From contig NC_080726.1 in NCBI RefSeq assembly GCF_019097595.1, positions 15,351,705 to 15,415,704 of the forward strand: a stretch of 64,000 nt of DNA, given 5' to 3'. A program made the translations under genes and the position numbers. The notes beneath the pieces were generated by a model. The model saw nothing but the letters and a program-made list of their open reading frames with translations, was not told the origin of the DNA and made no database searches. Positions 12,035 through 25,100 of the stretch are shown one piece after another (position 1 is the first letter of the stretch; the number at the start of each line of letters is the position of its first letter). The DNA is from Hemibagrus wyckioides (lineage: Eukaryota; Chordata; Actinopteri; Siluriformes; Bagridae).

Positions 12035-12270
12035 ATAAAATAACATGCATAAAATAAATTTAAAAAATAAATACATATTACTCTTATAACAGAGAATAAC
12101 TAAGAACTAAAGTATTATGCAGTATCCTCTTTAAAGAAATATATCAGTGACCGAGTGGTTTGTGGTGCAGCCCAAAGTAACTCTTTAATTTGCCACAGAT
12201 TTTTTAATTTACTGGTGAATGACACTTGATGAATTTTAACCTTTTGCAAATTCCTTTAATGTTGTGGAAC

Positions 12271-12667
12271 CAGGGTTGCCAGATCTGCATAACAAAACCA
12301 GCCCACTGACCAATCAAAACTATCACAAATACCTTGAAAGTCACGGTAAGTTAATAATCATTAACACAATCCGTTTTCATAAATTAAATCATCTTCCAAA
12401 ATTCTTTAATGGGCATGGTAATCCTGTATTTTTGAACTCTTTGTAAATGAACTATATACAGTTTTAAGATCTTGTTCTGATGCTATTCACTGTCTCCTCA
12501 TCTAGCACTGTTTTATCCCTAGTAGATTATGGGCAAAATATTTCAGTGATATGGTTCAGTACAAGCACAAAGGAGTTGAATTTAATTCATGCAACATGTC
12601 AATCCTTTAACCTGCATTGAAACAGATTAAATATATCCCAAAAATGCTTTTCGACTCGGCAACCAAG
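12271..12667. mobile_element. hAT-like non-autonomous element
   Basis: The left end CAGGGTTGCCAGATC and the right end (reverse complement CTTGGTTGCCGAGTC) form a short imperfect terminal inverted repeat. The flanking octamers TGTGGAAC and TGTGGACG agree at six of eight positions, fitting the 8-bp target duplication of hAT elements. CAGGGTTGCCA ends are familiar from fish hAT derivatives. No transposase remains. Confidence 0.45.
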
Positions 12668-13840
12668 TGTGGACGATCCCTGAGACTTCCTGTTATTACT
12701 TACTTTGTAACAGCTATATACAACTTTCCCTCCCAAGCTTCTCTTCTTCCGGCTTGTCATCTAACAGAGAAATGGAAATGTACAGAAAACTTAGTGACCA
12801 TGACAAATTACGGACACCGTCGTCTCATTTTCAGAAAGACTGAATAAACACGTCATTACAGAAAGCTCCACCATATTAACGTTTTTCATTATAACACTAT
12901 AGCAAAACATTTTCTTAACACCTTATTTATTAGCTTTTGTAGAGAGTTCACTATATAAATCCCTGGGAATGAGCTGTTAGTGTAGAAAGATGAGGTATTA
13001 GACGTTCCACATTAATGTAAAGCTGTGATTTGAGGATGCAGCACAACGTTTTTTAATGAATCCACACTATTTTTCTACCACACTGTGATATAATAGATGA
13101 TATCATTCTCATTTCATTTGCAGGGTGGGAGTCAGCTGTGCTGCACACTTCTATCTGCTTATATTCATTATTTTGGTCTCTATATTCAGCTAATTATCCT
13201 CGCAGTCTAGGAACTAATTCTTTGCATGTGCTACTTCTCTTACTGTGTCAGAAAGCTAGCTTTCCTTAGTCATTAACAGAGCAATTAAGCACCGGGCTCT
13301 CCAGATAAGCACATAAACGACTATTGAGTGTTTCGCACCACAGAGAGCAGAGTGACTGCTGAAATGGTTTCATTTCCGTTTGAGAAAATGACCAGGGATG
13401 GAAAAAAGACTTGAGAAGTAAGCGGAAGTATAAATAATCTGTTAAACAATCTTACTTAAAAAAAAGTTGATGCATTCAGCCAAGAATAAAATGAAAATTA
13501 AAAACGTTACTCAGGTATTAAAAAGTAAATGTAAAATGTTTTCCCCATGGAAGAGTAAAAGTTTAAAATGTTTAATCAGTTGTATTATTGATAATATACA
13601 GTAGTTACTGTAAAGGCTTTTCACATTCTGCTTATCGTCGTCCCAAATCCGGCTTTTAAACCCTAATAGAGGAACGCTTCACACTTAGAAGCAGTGGTTT
13701 AGCACCATTTTTGCTGGGATTATGAAACTCTGCTCTGAAGCAGAGTGGGGATTAGCACCATAATGCACACTTAAATGGTCACAGAAACCCAGCATGCTGT
13801 GTAAACAGTAGTTTCAGTGTTTGAGGATAAAATAAAAAAA

Positions 13841-14070
13841 GGGCATTTTATTATTGTCACACATACATTACAGCAGACTTATTTTCTATGTATGTCTGAG
13901 CTGAGGAAGTTGGGGTCAGCTACTGTATGATACAGTGCCCCTGAAACAGTGAGGGTTAAGGGCCTTGCTTAGGGACCCAACAGTGGCAGCTTAGCAGTGC
14001 TGGGGCATGAACCCCTATCTTCCAATTCACAACCTAGAGCCTTAACCATTTGAGCCACCATTGCCCCTGA
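13841..14070 (-). mobile_element. tRNA-derived SINE, family B, minus strand
   Basis: In this orientation it starts with the tail (TTTTATTATTGTCACACATA), has the body GGGTTAAGGGCCTTGCTTAG and TGGCAGCTTAGCAGTGCTGG, and ends with the head GCCTTAACCATTTGAGCC. Other copies lie at 46482 (-) and 52474 (+). The 92-codon minus frame across it is not a gene. Confidence 0.8.
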
Positions 14071-14144
14071 GCCGCCACCGCCCCCAAATGTCCCAGGGTT
14101 AACTATTTCAGGTGTGAAAAGCCCTATAACTGTTGTGTGTACCC

Positions 14145-14163
14145 TTGTGTGTGTGTGTGTGTG
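14145..14163. repeat. (TG)n microsatellite, short
   Basis: About 19 bp of TG, just left of the SINE family B copy in intron 1. Confidence 0.9.
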
Positions 14164-15648
14164 CATATTTTTTGATAAAATTTTACATTTAGTTTTCAGA
14201 TAGGTAGCAGGGATTAAGGGCCGCTTCCTGTTTGCGACAGCCGTCATGTGTCATTTTGCTTGGATATGACTGACACGCCGGATACTGATTTGATTTTATC
14301 CGCGCATTGGAGTCAGTCTCTCATAAAACACACATTACGTCTTGTGGAAATGATACTCTTCTCAAATCTTCATAGCATGAAGACAGGAAATGTAGTCTGT
14401 CAGTTCCTTTTGCTTTGAGAGATGTTTTTTTTTCTGGCCATATGTCTCAGATTTCTCTACACAGGACTTGGCAATTTGCAGTGCTTGCTGAAAGAGTCGC
14501 TGTCTAGAACTTGTTGCTGAAACAGTGAACTCTGCAGCTTTTTCTCTGCAGACAGGTTTTAGTGAGATGATGAGAGAGAAAGCGCTGTTAGGGTGGAAAT
14601 GACGCATCATGAGGAATCAGCACTTTGCCTAGCACAATGCAGCCTCCTGAAGGGCGCATTATTACGTCTCACTAGGTGACGGTGCGGGTGATTCATTTTG
14701 CCCACCACTTTTGCGGATCAACTCACCATGTGATGAATATCTACTAATATTAACTGACTATGGGAGAGGACAGTGTGTGTACATGAGAAATTACAAAGAG
14801 ATTTCCTTTGCTTAAGTCTTCATCTGCAACCCAGCTTTTGTATACTTGCTTCCATTACAGGCTTCAAGGACACTGTGAGTTACATTTCCTTTTGTGGCAC
14901 GTTTTTGCTCGCTGAGAGAAAGCAGCACGCATACAGTATGCAGTATTCCCCACAGGAAGCTAGTTGTTTGAACAAAGTGGGTAAAAAGGCATAACTGTGG
15001 CTTAAAAATAATTTGTCATTTTAAAGTCAGAACACATTTTGCAGTGTTTTTTGATGTCCTCCTCTTTTTCTTGTAGCTGTCAATAAAATACAGCCTCTGC
15101 GGTGCTCCAGAAACAACCACTGACTTCCAACCAATCATGATCAGCAGACTCCTGTATTTAGCTCTCAGTTTAAAAAGCGAGATGCTCACACCTAGGTGTG
15201 TGCTAAGGAAAATGGGTCACATCATGGGGTCTGTGAAAGAGAGCAAGTGGGACTGTGCTTTTTTATTATTTAATTACAGTTGGGAAAATCACATCCCACC
15301 ATTATCAAAAATATTATATTTTTATGGACATATAGTAGTAAGGAGCATATAATCATTTGCCTGTTTGACTGAATAGGTTTAATCCAAATAAAAACAATAT
15401 ATAGGGCTATAAAATTTGCACTTAATGTGTTCTGTTAGTGCCAACTATAGGAATAAAAACTCTATGGCTCCAATTAATAGTATCTCTATGGATAGTGTCC
15501 ATGTCAATTTATTTGACTTTAAAGGTGTGTGTAACTGCAAAAAGTCTAAGGACTTATGTTACAGAACTTACAGTGTGTGGTTTGTGAGTTGATGCAAACT
15601 TTGACCAAATTTATTAACTATACTTTCACCTGATTTTCTCTCATTCAG

Positions 15649-16341
15649 GTTTATTCATGGATGGGAAGATGGCAGTCACTCAAAGAGGACAGTCTCTAGA
15701 CTCAGATGACAAAAATGGTGCGTTCCACGGTACACCAGATACAGGCAGAGAACGTCCATTGGTCACTACAGCTCCGCCTTTCACCGACCTTAACCACCAC
15801 TTTCAATTCAAAACTATTTCTCAATCTGATCCACGCTATCAGAGCCAGGAAATGTTCAAAGACAGCAGAGAGATGGACCATCATCTCTTCAAGGCTCTCT
15901 TGGCTCAACCGGTTCCACATGAGGATGCAGCGCCGTTCTCCGATGTGGCTACGGGGACTTTCTCTGCACACAATGCCAAGCTCACTGCTGAGAGCCTGAA
16001 GCGGAGTGAAGCTGCTGGAGAAACCCAGAGCCAGAGCTTCGCGGAACTATCCACAGAATCACTGACCACCAGTATCGTGCCAACTTCTGCTCCACCTCCC
16101 TGCAACACAGCTCCTGGAGAACAGGCAGGACATCCCCATGCAGCAACCACTCAACAGTCTGAGGGTGTTACGACTCTGGTGATGAGAGAAGAAGAGGAAA
16201 TATCAAAGACTAGAGAGAGACACAAGCATCCTAACAGTGAAGCAAGCGCAGTGACATTGTCTGTATCTGGGGATCAGGATGATGAAACGACCACAACTAC
16301 TATTTTCACCACCACTATTATTACCACAATACAGACTCCAG
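15649..16341 (+). CDS. sez6: SEZ6-family gene, exon 2 (Ser/Thr-rich N-terminal region)
   Basis: This internal exon is 693 bp and open throughout. It follows a pyrimidine-rich acceptor ending CAG at 15648 and ends at a GTAAC donor at 16342. It starts with the last two bases of a codon (xGT, probably Gly) and ends with one base, so the phases are 1 and 1. The roughly 230 residues are hydrophilic and rich in Ser, Thr, Pro and acidic residues, with no Cys in most of the stretch. Near residue 36 (counting from the Met at 15657) is VTTAPPF followed by NHH, matching VTTAP...NHH in human SEZ6. The last 20 residues are an acidic DDE followed by Thr/Ile runs ending IQTP, a hallmark just before CUB1 in SEZ6 proteins. 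SEZ6 is a neuronal type I membrane protein acting in dendrite and synapse development and as a complement regulator (family knowledge). The first Met at 15657 is probably not the start codon, since the exon has a good acceptor and lacks a signal peptide. It could belong to the paralogue sez6l, but SEZ6 fits better. Confidence 0.85.
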
Positions 16342-17549
16342 GTAACACCACTGCACTACGATGCCACAGCAAAATGTTATTAACATGCCACTCTAGCACA
16401 TGTCCTTGACGTAAAAGTTGTATAACATCAGTGCAAATAAAGCAAAGATAAGAGAGACATATTTTCTTTTCTCTCTGTCACCATGCCAACGGCTGAATGC
16501 AGAATACTACCTACCTCTTTTAGTATGTGGCACATGATACTGTGTGTTTAACTGTCTATCAAAGCAGCCAGTCATCAGGTAAAACTGTTTAACCTCCGAA
16601 TATCAGATAGAAGCTTCTATGAGCTCTCTGGGAAAGTTTCTGGTATGAGTTAAATTATAATTGTAAAATATTAAGTCATTACAAAATACATCACTGGATG
16701 TTCATTATGCACATGCAGAGAAGTGTGATCAACCATTTAATGATTTTGATGATGCACTGTACATGAATCCCTTCCTGTATTTTGTTTTAATATTTCCAAT
16801 TTAAATGTTTTATTATATTACAGTAACTCTGATTACTATGGTGTAGTTTATGGTTAGTGCAGGTTTACCATAATTCTTATATATAATGTATTATATCATC
16901 TTTATATCCTCTGCATCAGTTGAAAATAAATGTGTGTGTGTCTTTCCGGTCTGGATGCTGCCAGGTTTTCTGACTGTTTACAGTTTTAGACATCTCTGAA
17001 TTTATTATTCAGACTCTGATTTTTGTCATTTGTATATGCAGTAAGTATAGAAGTATGTAGTATATAATAGACTCTGTGTAAGTAAGTCAACTCCGAGTTT
17101 ATAATAGAGATTAAAATTGTACTGTAGGTCACACCCATTTTTTTTATATAATTTTGCAAAAAGAAAGAACTGTAAAGTGTAAATGCTAACAATTAGTGAA
17201 CACAACTGTGCAGATTTATGTCCATATTTGTGCCAACTCTCCTCTAAGCCTGCACATGAAATTTCTCCTTTATATGGAAGCTAAACATGTGAACTTGAGA
17301 GAGGACTATAGAAACATTGGGCTTTGTGTGCATTGATTTGATGCCAAGTAGTGCTCAAGCTTTTGCCCAGGTATATTGAGTCAGATGGTGTCAGGGCACC
17401 ATGAGCCTCGGTCATACACCCATGGCTCCAGCAGGAATCTCGCTTACAAGCTGCAGCTCTTGACTCAAAAGGAGATAAAAGGGGCACCGAAGTGGAAAGA
17501 CCTAAAGGTGACTAGAAAATGCTCTACCCAGCTACTGCACCTGAGCCAC

Positions 17550-17581
<32 letters not shown>

Positions 17582-17744
17582 GCAAAAGAGAAAAACAGCC
17601 TTTGTTGGATCTGCAGGAAATGAGAAGCCCAGGAAATATAATCAAGATAGGAAGATGATAGTGAGATTGTAGGGAGGTGGATGGAAGAGAAAGAGTGTCA
17701 GTTTCTGATGTGATCTTCTATTTTTTTCTGTCTTGCCTCTATAG
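16342..17744 (+). other. Intron 2 of the SEZ6-family gene
   Basis: A 1403-bp intron joining a phase-1 GTAAC donor to a TCTATAG acceptor. Apart from a (CA)n tract at 17550-17578 I see no repeat or other feature in it. Confidence 0.8.
17550..17578. repeat. (CA)n microsatellite in intron 2
   Basis: A CA run of about 29 bp, 166 bp upstream of the exon 3 acceptor. Confidence 0.95.
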
Positions 17745-17875
17745 CTCCGTGCAGCATCAATTTCACGGCACCAGGGGGCTATATAGAGACACCACCACAG
17801 GGCAGCTGTGACTATTCCACCTTTGACTGCACCTACACTGTGTCTGTCTACATGGGTTACGGAGTGGAGATTCAG
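17745..17875 (+). CDS. sez6: SEZ6-family gene, exon 3 (first half of CUB domain 1)
   Basis: The 131-bp exon lies between a TCTATAG acceptor (17744) and a CAG/GTTTG donor (17876). Joined to the final G of exon 2 it reads Ala-Pro-Cys and continues open to GYGVEIQ, ending in phase 0. The encoded piece has CSINFT, a GGYIE turn, a second and third Cys (GSCDYS, FDCTYT) and the VSVYMGYGVEIQ strand, all in the order seen at the start of CUB1 in SEZ6 proteins. NFT is a possible N-glycosylation site. VEI rather than VEL before the exon boundary favours SEZ6 over SEZ6L and SEZ6L2, as I recall those proteins. The exon is only 44 codons and has no start codon, so a simple ORF search misses it. It is 1.4 kb from exon 2 and 26 kb from exon 4. 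Confidence 0.85.
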
Positions 17876-18199
17876 GTTTGAGTTCTTTATAATGTCTTCA
17901 TGGCTGCTATAATGGCTACTCTAATTAGTGACACAATACACAATGCACAATCACTTCTAGATTAGGATTAACCTCTCAGACCCCATACAGACCCTAACAG
18001 ACTCCTTCATTGACCAAACTAACAAAATCATACCAGTTTAAATCTCATTAAGTGTCTGGACCTCAGTAATTACTGTGTGCTGTTTTTCTTTTAATCTAAA
18101 AGGTGTACAAACTTTTAAACAGTCTCACCAATAATCTTTTCAGTTCATCATATTGGATTGAAAATATCCTTTTAAGGATCACGGAGTTGTAGTCTCAGC

Positions 18200-18837
18200 T
18201 TTAGGGTATTTTCACACCTATTAGCCCACTTGCGGACTTCAAATCTGTGTGAAATTGATTCCTTTGCTATTTGGTTTTGAGTAATTTAACAATCCAAAAA
18301 CAAAATGGGTCGATGGGCGTGTAGGAGAGCCTGTGGCTGAAAATCAACTCCTAAAAAATTGGTAAAAGGTAAACAATCCTTTGATAAGTGTGTAGACAGC
18401 TTGTAAATTATCACAGTGCAGAGAACATGGAGTGCTTAAGATAGCATTAAATGATAATGTAAATATCTCGTTTAAATCTTTATGTACTATATGGACCATA
18501 GTCTGCATTATTATTATGTTTTTGTTGTTCTTTGGTCCAGAAATTTTCTTTAGAAGATTTTGGCTCACTTTGCACTTTGTAAGTCTCGTATAGCAGCTAG
18601 AAAAAAAAGTAGCCTGCAACTCAAGATACACCGAATATTTGCTCCACTTCCTGCAGTTTGGTTGATTTATAATTGAATTGCTTTCTCTCTGCTATTGAAC
18701 CATGGGAGAGTTCGCTTACATGCAGACCAAGATCACTCTCGGGGCTGAAGTCTAGTGTGCGCCCGAGTGTGATCGCTGTGTTCTCACCAGGATTCACTCA
18801 ATTGACTAAACAGTGTATAAGTGAAAGCACTTTAAAC
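18200..18837. mobile_element. Non-autonomous DNA transposon with decayed inverted ends
   Basis: The left end (TTTAGGGTATTTTCACACCT) and the right end (AAGTGAAAGCACTTTAAACGG, reverse complement CCGTTTAAAGTGCTTTCACTT) share the pattern of a fish element family with ends like AGGGTGxTTTCACACCT. Internal features of that family are also present: a CGGACTTCAAATCTGTGT block on the left and GAGTGTGATCGCTGTGTTC on the right. The frames inside are not coding. Confidence 0.5.
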
Positions 18838-21765
18838 GGTACAGAAGCCACAATGCTGTATGCTGGTCATAGCACCATGTTCATTATCGCCTCCCATTAA
18901 ACAACAAGCAAAATCACATGTCTGTGGATGCTGGTTGTGACTCTTAGATTTCATACATATGAGTACATTTGTGAGATTTCTCTCACTGGAATCTCCTCTT
19001 CTCCTTTGAGTTTCCTTCTTGCTAGCTTCATAAAATATACAACAGCCATTTCCCTGCTGACCCTCCATATAGGCTGCCTAATGTAAATGATATAAGGAAC
19101 TGCTGAATAAGGAATTACTATCAATGACACAAGACACTTTCTGTCCTTTACATCTCCCTCTGTCTCTCTTTCTCGCGCTCGCTCCCATTTCCCATTTACA
19201 GACTCGGTAACCTGAGACAATATATAAATACTTCTCTCCTCCTCTCCTCCTTTCCTGCAATTATTCTGAGTGACTGATATGTAAGGAAGCTTCAGGGCTC
19301 TCCCTTAATTAATTACTTATGGATTATCTGTCCTTGCCTTTTGTTTGTTTATGGCATTTTTAATGGCATCCTGTTAAACTGTCTCTCAAGTGACTCTTAA
19401 CTAAATTAAAGCAGCCACTTTCCAACTTTCTCTTGCTGATAGACAAAAATGATGTTTCATTCAGACAGTCTTGGATAGCGCTTTGCATTCTCGAAGCTGC
19501 TCAGGACCTCATTTATCTATTTGGTCACGTCAGTGTCTTAAAGACCCAGTTAAGCATTCCTCTGATCTGGCCGCCTTTCTGAAGGCTGTGTAGGCTCCGT
19601 TCTGAGGAGTTTGGAAGAGCTGGTGATCTGCTGTGGATTGTGAAGAAAGTTTAAGTGGATTTAAACTATATCTGTCATTCAGGACTCAGAAGATAGAAGG
19701 TGATTTGTTCCTATAAATAATCCAGTACTGAAGGCCTTTTTTCCTCCAACACGTTTTCATCATCAGAAACTCTAAATGCTAAAATGTATTTGAACTGAGC
19801 TTCTCTGTGAATCGATGCTTCATGAGTAACCGCACTCAAGGTGAAGGTCAAATATTTTTCATTCAGCTCATCTCTTTGGTAGGGAGTAATAATGTTTAAT
19901 CAGGCTTAATTCAGATTCAAATTTTATTTGTCTGAGACTCAGTACGACATGCAGTGAAATGCTTTTTATGAATGCCTGTGTTATAAAAATAGAGTCAAAA
20001 TAAAGATGGAATTTAAAAAGTAAAATAAAATGCAATTAAAAAAATAGATTAAATATAAAATTATATAAAATTATTACTGAAATAATTTTCAATTTAATGT
20101 TTTTTTTAATATGAAAAATATCCTACTGCTTCCCTGGGCTGTTCATTTAAAGTGAGCACAGCGATTAACACTTTGTGAATCTTTCTATTCTAAAGTTTAC
20201 AGTATTGTAATGCTGGTAACAAATGAAAAGTCAAATCTTGCCTGTGCTCTTGTTGTATTATTCATTTTGGATGCTTTCAAATGTATTATGTTTTCTCTCT
20301 CACCTTATTCATTAAATTCAAAATCATTTCAGTCTCCTGTTAATGTCTGCGAACGAAAACAAAATTAAAAGAAGAATTAAGAGGTAGATGATTGCAGACC
20401 ACAAGTACTTAAAAAACTCTAGAGTGCTAGAGTAAAAAAGATCTATATGTTGTTTTCTGAAGCTGTGAGTGACACATAAGTATTGATTGATGGTCAATAT
20501 TCTCAACTGCTCTGGATAGGGTGGTCTGCCATACAGTTCAATTAAATATAGTTACAACTCCAGCCTCGATCACAGCAGATAGCATGTAATGCAATCAAGG
20601 GAAAGTTTATGACATGGAGGTAAACAGGCGGGTAAACTTCTCTACTCTTGTAGATGGAGGTCACCTGTAAGATGGTGGGGTTTTTGCTTACATTCTGATT
20701 TATACAAAAATATTTGATGTGAAAACTGAGCTCACTGATTTATGGGATATAAATTCTTCTTCATCTGCAATCATTTTGTAGGAATTATAAAGAGTGCCAG
20801 TGATTTAATTGGATTTTATACAAAATAATTATAATGAAAGTTACAACTGCTAAACCTGCCCCAAATACTACAAAATACCACTTAGGTACAACTAGCATTC
20901 TATTTTACCCCTCCTAACTGCCAGGGGTGGTAAATATCACTTGGATAACATATGCCGCCTCCACATCCAGTGGCAGTTGACAATAGGAGTCAGTATGGCT
21001 ATGGGCCACGGTGATATTTTGATGATTTGTGAAAAGCTGGAGTACAGCATCATGCTGCTCTTATGATTGATTCATTTGTCTGTCACAACATTGACTGAAC
21101 GGACCAGCAGGTGGTAGTGTCTTAGAACTGGTTAGAATTTGAGGGCCTGATAGACCAGTCTTAGTTTCAGCTGGTTGATATTTTTTACTCTCACACTGAG
21201 TCAAATCTGTTGTGTGTTTGTGGCAGAAAACTTCTCCCAGTCAGTGACTGGGGCGTCATTGGTGACTATTTCTCTTTGATGGGGAACTGATGCAGAGGGA
21301 CCACATTAATGAGAACTGTCTTGCATCTCCACTTCTGAGAGTTTCTTAATTCCAACAGACCCAAGGGACATACTTGCAACTATGATTAACAATTCTTCAG
21401 TAGGAGCCAGTTCCACACCTAGCAAACTACCTGAATTTGATTGCCCAGAGCAATAATGTCTGCATGGCTGTGATTCTCACTGAATTTAGCTTCTTGTCAA
21501 TAAACAGCTAAAACTATGTAATATATCAGAGGAGAATGTGTTAGTAAGCACATTTAACTAAATACCACAACCTTGAACAGGCCTTGTGACTGGACTTGTG
21601 GAGCATGGCCTATGAGTAAAAGTTGGCTAAAATGTGACAGTGGGGAAAGTCTTGAAATTGATAAAAGAGAAAGTGGAAATGAGCCTTTATGCAATGGTGA
21701 TCAGGGTCTGTGGGCCACACTGGGAGGAGAATAGACACTACAGATGGTCAGACACTAAGTAGATA

Positions 21766-22134
21766 TTACAGATTATGATGCAGTTTCTGGGAATCTTGCT
21801 TGACCAGCACAAGTTCACTTACTAGCTTGGTAGGGTCTGTAGCTCTGGAGGTCTTAATGAATTCTCTGAAGCTGTTGGTGGTTGGTGGGGAGCAATGTTC
21901 TTCAAAGTCTTTGGTAGAGGAGGTGCCTTGGATATCATTATTTGGAGGAGGTTCCTGCTGACAGGTACAATAAAGCACATGTGAGGTGCAGGTATCAGGT
22001 TGAGGCCCCAGACTTATAGTCTGATGTTTCACATAAGATTTACAACCTTGTATTTGTGAATAATGACTGCTTTGGGGATATAGCTCATTGGTTCTCTGAG
22101 TATAGAATTCAGGAACAATCTCAGAGGAGAGCAT
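21766..22134 (-). other. Unrecognised 122-codon minus-strand open frame
   Basis: An open frame of 122 codons in a tract of intron 3 (about 20900-22150) whose sequence looks less AT-rich and less random than its surroundings. The product is polar with scattered Cys (YCTCQQEPPPN) and matches nothing I recognise. It may be a decayed fragment of a retroelement or chance. No splice sites or promoter were identified. Confidence 0.2.
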
Positions 22135-25100
22135 TAAATTCTGTGACTCAGCAGCAACTTTCAGGTCTTTACTTCTTTTGTTTTAATGGGTTCCATTTAC
22201 ATAATCTGGTTCATGTCATTAGTCATCTTTAATAATTTGATGCAAACACTGCCTGGACTTTAGTGCAGTGTTGATCTATTTTACCCCACATTGAGTTTTT
22301 TATTTACCATATTGTTCAGAACTGCCGATGGATAACCAAATCCTCTGGATTTTCATTTTTCCTCAGAACTCATGCATAATCCTAGAGATTAAAAAAAAAG
22401 GAAAAACAAGGCTTTATTAATTGCCTGTCACGGCTTTTCAGTTACTGCTGCCCTCTGTTCTGATACTATAATGGAGACTGCAAAGGAACCACAGTTTTAA
22501 AAGAGCTCTAATGAGTAAATGCACAGCACTTCTAATTCCCTTCTAATGTCATCCCTTCCAGACTGGTACATTTAGTGCGAGTTTAGGAGAGGAGCTTAAT
22601 CTTTTAGAGATTTCAAGACCCAAAGCAGTATGAACTATAACAAGCTGGGAAGGATTTAGGCTAAACTCATTTGAATATGAGCACAGTATGAGAGTCATGA
22701 AATGGGGTTATATTAGTGGCCAGGTCCCTATTGAAGCCTTTTTAAAGCTACAAAGGCAAACCTTTAACACGCAGGTTAATGTGGAGATGTTCGGCTCTAT
22801 ATGTGCAGTAAGTACTGTCAGTCAGAAGGACAATCTTTTTCTTTTTGAAGCTTAATTGATCATTTTTCACGCCTTCATATCAGACTCTGGCATGACAGAT
22901 AATTAGCATAGAGGTTAAATGGTCAGCAGTGCTTTACTTACTGTCAAATTTCTCTACTTAGCCTACTAAGCAGGTGAAAGCAGTCCTATTGTTGTGTCTT
23001 TGCAGTGTTTGTGTGTTTATATATTCAGTAGTCTTCATGAACTGGTGCTGCACAAGTCCGGTGTCCTTAATGCTAGAGCTTACAGGTCCTTCAATATTAG
23101 GTGAAAAGTGCTAGTAATTTTATTCCTTTACTACAGTTAGCTGTCATTTTTAGAGATTATAGTTTGCTTTTAGTATTGAAAATTAATGATTGTACCCTTA
23201 CTCAATTTCTATAATCTTTTTTCTGTTTTTTTAGAATTTCCATGTGCTTGTTATTCTCTCTTTTTTCCCCAGCTATCAATTCCAATTTAAAATTTATTGT
23301 ATTTAAAATAAATTCCAGTGCCAATCACTTGTATGCAGTTTGCCTACAAATCCCAGTGGCTCTTCATACACTAAAGGTAAAGTAATTAAGAAAAGAAATC
23401 CTGAGCTCATGCAAAATAGTATGGTTTGGTACCCTATGAACACTGCCCCAGCTCTAGCTTTTAGTTTGAAAGACAATGTTGAATCATGCCTGGTCAATTC
23501 AAATGATTTACTTTTCACTCTTAAAGACTTACACTTAAGTACATTTACATTTACTCATGTTTTACTTTTCAGTTAAGTATAATTTGGAGTAGCTACTTCT
23601 GTTGTTAAGTGAATGAGCACAGCTACGGTCAGACTGCTGATGCCTCCTGATTTCCCAGTCAATCATTTCAACCCCTATGATCCCATTTAATTTCTGCAGA
23701 AGTGGTTACTGCATTTTATCAGCTACTCTTTGCCCTGGCGCTCTGTCTTTAACACCATTAAATACACATTATGGCCCAAAGTATTTTGTAATTTGCTATA
23801 TAATTGTTTGACCAAGTAAAATATTCGACCTGATTATATCTAAATGTTTTACCTTAGTAAATTAACAGGTAAAACTCTTACTGAAGGGGGCATTTAAATA
23901 TTTGGAAGCTGTCTTTGTGGAAGCTCCTAATCTGGGGCAGTGTAAGCTTTAGATCTCATTTTAATTGTTCCTCTTGTCACAGGATCTTTGCAGCCCCACA
24001 GCTCCTGTGTGATGGTGTGAACAATGTATTGTGACAGCAAAGGCTACTGTTCCACTCACTAAAGTCTTTTTATTTATGAGACAGCGTTCTAGCATTAACA
24101 TTAGGGTTATATGCATCTCTTAGTCCTCAAGGGCAAGTTATATATTATAAACCTCTTTTGTGCTCACTGCTGATCTAAATCATTGAGGAGACTCCAGGGG
24201 CACAGGTCATAATAACCACATGTACCATAAAGACATATTAACACATAATAATGTATTTTTATGATTTTAAAGAAACCATAAACATATTACATTAAAATGA
24301 TGCACATTGAATAGATGTTAGGCTACGATCAGATTTTGGATAGCACTGTGCCAATGCAAAATTGACATGTGTGTAATCAATTCAGTCTGTAATCAACATT
24401 TCCGGCCATTTATACACATTATTTTAAACACAGGACAGTTTATCTGCCTAACTCAGATGGTCTACATTTATTTACGTATTTTGTTTTTATTATATTTGTT
24501 AAGTCACTGTCACTTTCTTACCCGGAGACTTTATTTCCCTTGACACTGTATGACACCTTACTTACTGACTGAGCTTAGGGTCATATTAAACCATGATAAA
24601 TCACTTTAGCAGAGATAATATAGTGATGATATCAGGGTTATTAATTATTCTGAAAATATTTTATGACTAGAAATGGCCCTAATCAGATACTCAGGATTGG
24701 TATTTGGGTTGATACGCTGTAAAACGTGATGAAGTTATGTGAACATATCTCTTCTCTTTAACTGCAGTTGTCATGACAGGCTTTGGAGATTGAACTCCAA
24801 AAATTTCCAAAAAATGAAAACTTAGTAGTAATCCACTGTCTTTACTACTTGCGAGTCGAAACAAAGCTTATCTTTGAGTTGAGTTTACTCACATTATTTA
24901 AGGCAGTAGGTGAACTTTTGTTTCTCAGTTTAACCAAATGTCCTACACTGTACCTGTAAAAATGGTGGATCTGATATTGGTAAAAAAAAATGTTTAAATA
25001 TAAAGACTTGACTTATTTTGGATTGCTTTTTTTAAAATAAATATCTAAACCTTATATTAATAGTATTTGTTATTTTAAAAGAAAGAGTGTAAAAGAGTTT

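Noticed and set aside
16342..16409. Extension of the SEZ6 exon 2 frame past the donor
   Set aside because: The splice phase and the exon 3 sequence fit the donor at 16342 exactly; the extra 22 codons resemble nothing in the family.
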